Source: Kryptolebias marmoratus (Eukaryota > Chordata > Actinopteri > Cyprinodontiformes > Rivulidae). Taken from it: DNA of 64,000 nucleotides. A model generated the notes under the pieces. That model saw nothing but the letters and a program-made list of their open reading frames with translations. It was not told where the DNA came from and made no database searches. The stretch spans positions 27,849,631 through 27,913,630 of the forward strand of contig NC_051433.1 in assembly GCF_001649575.2 (NCBI RefSeq). Direction: 5' to 3'. Shown in pieces: positions 62,790 through 64,000 of the stretch. Within the stretch, counting starts at the first letter, position 1, and the number at the start of each line of letters is the position of its first letter. Made by a program: the position numbers and the translations under genes.

Positions 62790-63080
62790 GCTTAGCATTC
62801 CTTGAAGGAATGCATATATGTATTTTTATGTTAGCTAATGTTGATTAGCTGTGAAGGCCATGTAGAATTGGGTTGGCTTCAAAAGTCAGTCAATTGTAAA
62901 TGTACATCCAGAGATTACTCTTTACAGGTTTTAATAAGTCTGCCCATTGGTTAATGAGATATTTTGCTAAACGTCAGCCAGAGTTGATTTAATAGACAAT
63001 AGTAAAGGTTTAAACAGAAATGCCATTCTATCTGTTAGTGCTGTATGTATGGTTTATGAGATTTTTTGGTCACAAGACAG
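62790..63080 (+). repeat. Family A dispersed repeat, copy 14
   Basis: GCTTAGCATTCCTTGAAGGA begins it, then TTAGCTGTGAAGGCCATGT, CCAGAGATTACTCTTTAC and AATGAGATATTTTGCTAA. It keeps the family's left edge but lacks much of the middle. Confidence 0.7.
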
Positions 63081-63373
63081 AAAAACAAACACATCCACAC
63101 ATTGCTATGAGAACAACCCCCCCCCCAGCAAAAAAAAAAGTGTTCAAATACAAAAGTATATTGAGTCTTGACAGTCCACATCCAATTGGGCCAGTAATGA
63201 CAGTTCAGGTGGACAGCCCGGGAACTGTCAAGTCAGGCAAGAGAGTTCAGGTGGATGGCCTGGTAACACATCCAGGTGAGCAAAATTGCTCAGTAGACTG
63301 GGGCAGCTGGAACCTTCTTACAACTAGAAAGAGAATAAAGGAAAAGACGACCAGCAAGATACTCAAAACACCT

Positions 63374-64000
63374 GGGGCCTCATGTACAAAGACTTGCGTG
63401 GATTTCTTACTGAAACGTGGCGTAAGGTCAAATCCAGAAAACTGCGTACGCACAAAAAAATCCAGATGTATCAAACTGTGCGTACGCCGGAATCCACGCT
63501 CATTTCTTTTGTACATCACAATCAACGTGGAATTGAGCGCACATGAGAGAGTGGCCGACTCCTCCTTTGACACGCCTCCATATAAATATGCAAATTCATT
63601 TAAATATGCCCTGCACCTGAGGAATGTCGTTTTTGCACTATCGCAAATCATGTCGAAACAGGGAAAGAAGAAGAACTTCACAGACTGTGAACTGACTGTT
63701 ACTTTGTTAATGAACACAGCAGTGCGCCGGTGAAAGGCGGACACATTCCACACTTTACGCACGTGTTTATTTACAGAACTACTATACACACAGAAACAAA
63801 CAAGGGCTTGGTAGAATTCTCTGAAACTGCATTTTAGGCAGCAATTAACAGAAAGTCGATCACTTTAAGCACTGATTAGTAATGCGACTTTAAAGACAGT
63901 GACATGTGGGGGCGCACAGGTTCCATGCGCATCAGAAAGATAAGGATGAGAAAAATTACTCACCAAGAAGCCAACCATCTCGCACCGTGCCAGCTTGCAG
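63374..64000 (+). mobile_element. Harbinger-type DNA transposon, left part, continues past window
   Basis: Begins GGGGCCTCATGTACAAAGAC and is rich in TGCGTACGC motifs (63440-63490), as in teleost Harbinger elements. Inside is the start of a Myb/SANT-like accessory protein. The right end lies beyond the window. Confidence 0.65.
63651..63733 (+). pseudogene. N-terminus of Harbinger Myb-like accessory protein, truncated
   Basis: ATG at 63651 encodes MSKQGKKKNFTDCELTVTLL and stops at 63731-63733. KKNFTDCE is the usual start of the NAIF1/Myb-like DNA-binding protein of Harbinger elements. It is broken after 27 residues by stop or shift. Confidence 0.5.

Noticed and set aside
63020..63789. 237- and 180-codon open frames on opposite strands at 63.0-63.8 kb
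   Set aside because: They run through repeat and Harbinger sequence without conserved content. Only the short KKNFTDCE part is recognisable.
1..64000. CRISPR arrays, operons, riboswitches or prophage
   Set aside because: The window is vertebrate nuclear DNA. The tandem arrays seen are microsatellites or minisatellites without spacers.

Overview
The window is a piece of a vertebrate nuclear genome, almost certainly a ray-finned (teleost) fish. It has small GT-AG exons spread over tens of kilobases and no operons or ribosome binding sites. It also has many microsatellites and a transposon population typical of teleosts: Tc1/mariner, piggyBac, hAT, Harbinger, R4/Dong-like and L1-like LINEs, a Penelope-like element and tRNA-derived SINEs. 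A cyprinodontiform-type fish is my guess and is not proven. There is one assembly gap (59236-59802) and three single N bases near 47.4 kb.

Two host genes are present and they converge. On the + strand, nine exons from 1569 to 25255 encode the last 389 residues of an SLC41-family (MgtE-type) magnesium transporter, closest by my reading to SLC41A1. The N-terminal exons lie left of the window. On the - strand, nine exons from 57329 down to 37163 encode a complete predicted 588-residue EF-hand and coiled-coil protein, EFCC1 (efcc1). All exon phases fit in both genes. The 11.9 kb between their stop codons, and the 6.7 kb upstream of efcc1, hold only repeats that I can see.

Region by region: 1-25 kb is the transporter, with introns full of repeats (a dispersed family called 'family A' here, an internally deleted Tc1 copy, a LINE with a SINE inside it, MITEs, a Penelope-like fragment, and a long inverted repeat just before the last exon). 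25-37 kb is intergenic (family A, L1 fragments with an embedded THAP-domain exon, SINEs, a TTAA-type MITE). 37-57 kb is efcc1. Its introns hold the most structured part of the window: a four-level nest (family A, then a mariner-like element, then piggyBac, then a solo LTR), two more solo LTRs, each inside another transposon with a 5-bp target duplication, R4-type LINE fragments with a restriction-like endonuclease domain, a perfect 40-bp inverted-repeat element, and a DNA transposon filling nearly all of efcc1 intron 2. 57-64 kb is upstream and intergenic: a hAT element with an 8-bp target duplication spanning the gap, minisatellites, and the start of a Harbinger element running off the right edge.

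The two genes have no known functional link. One moves Mg2+ across membranes and the other is a poorly characterised Ca2+-binding-type coiled-coil protein. I found no clearly new biological system. The best leads are the dated transposon nest, the (GT)n tract forming a splice acceptor of the transporter, the long foldback next to its last exon, and the uncharacterised family A repeat.
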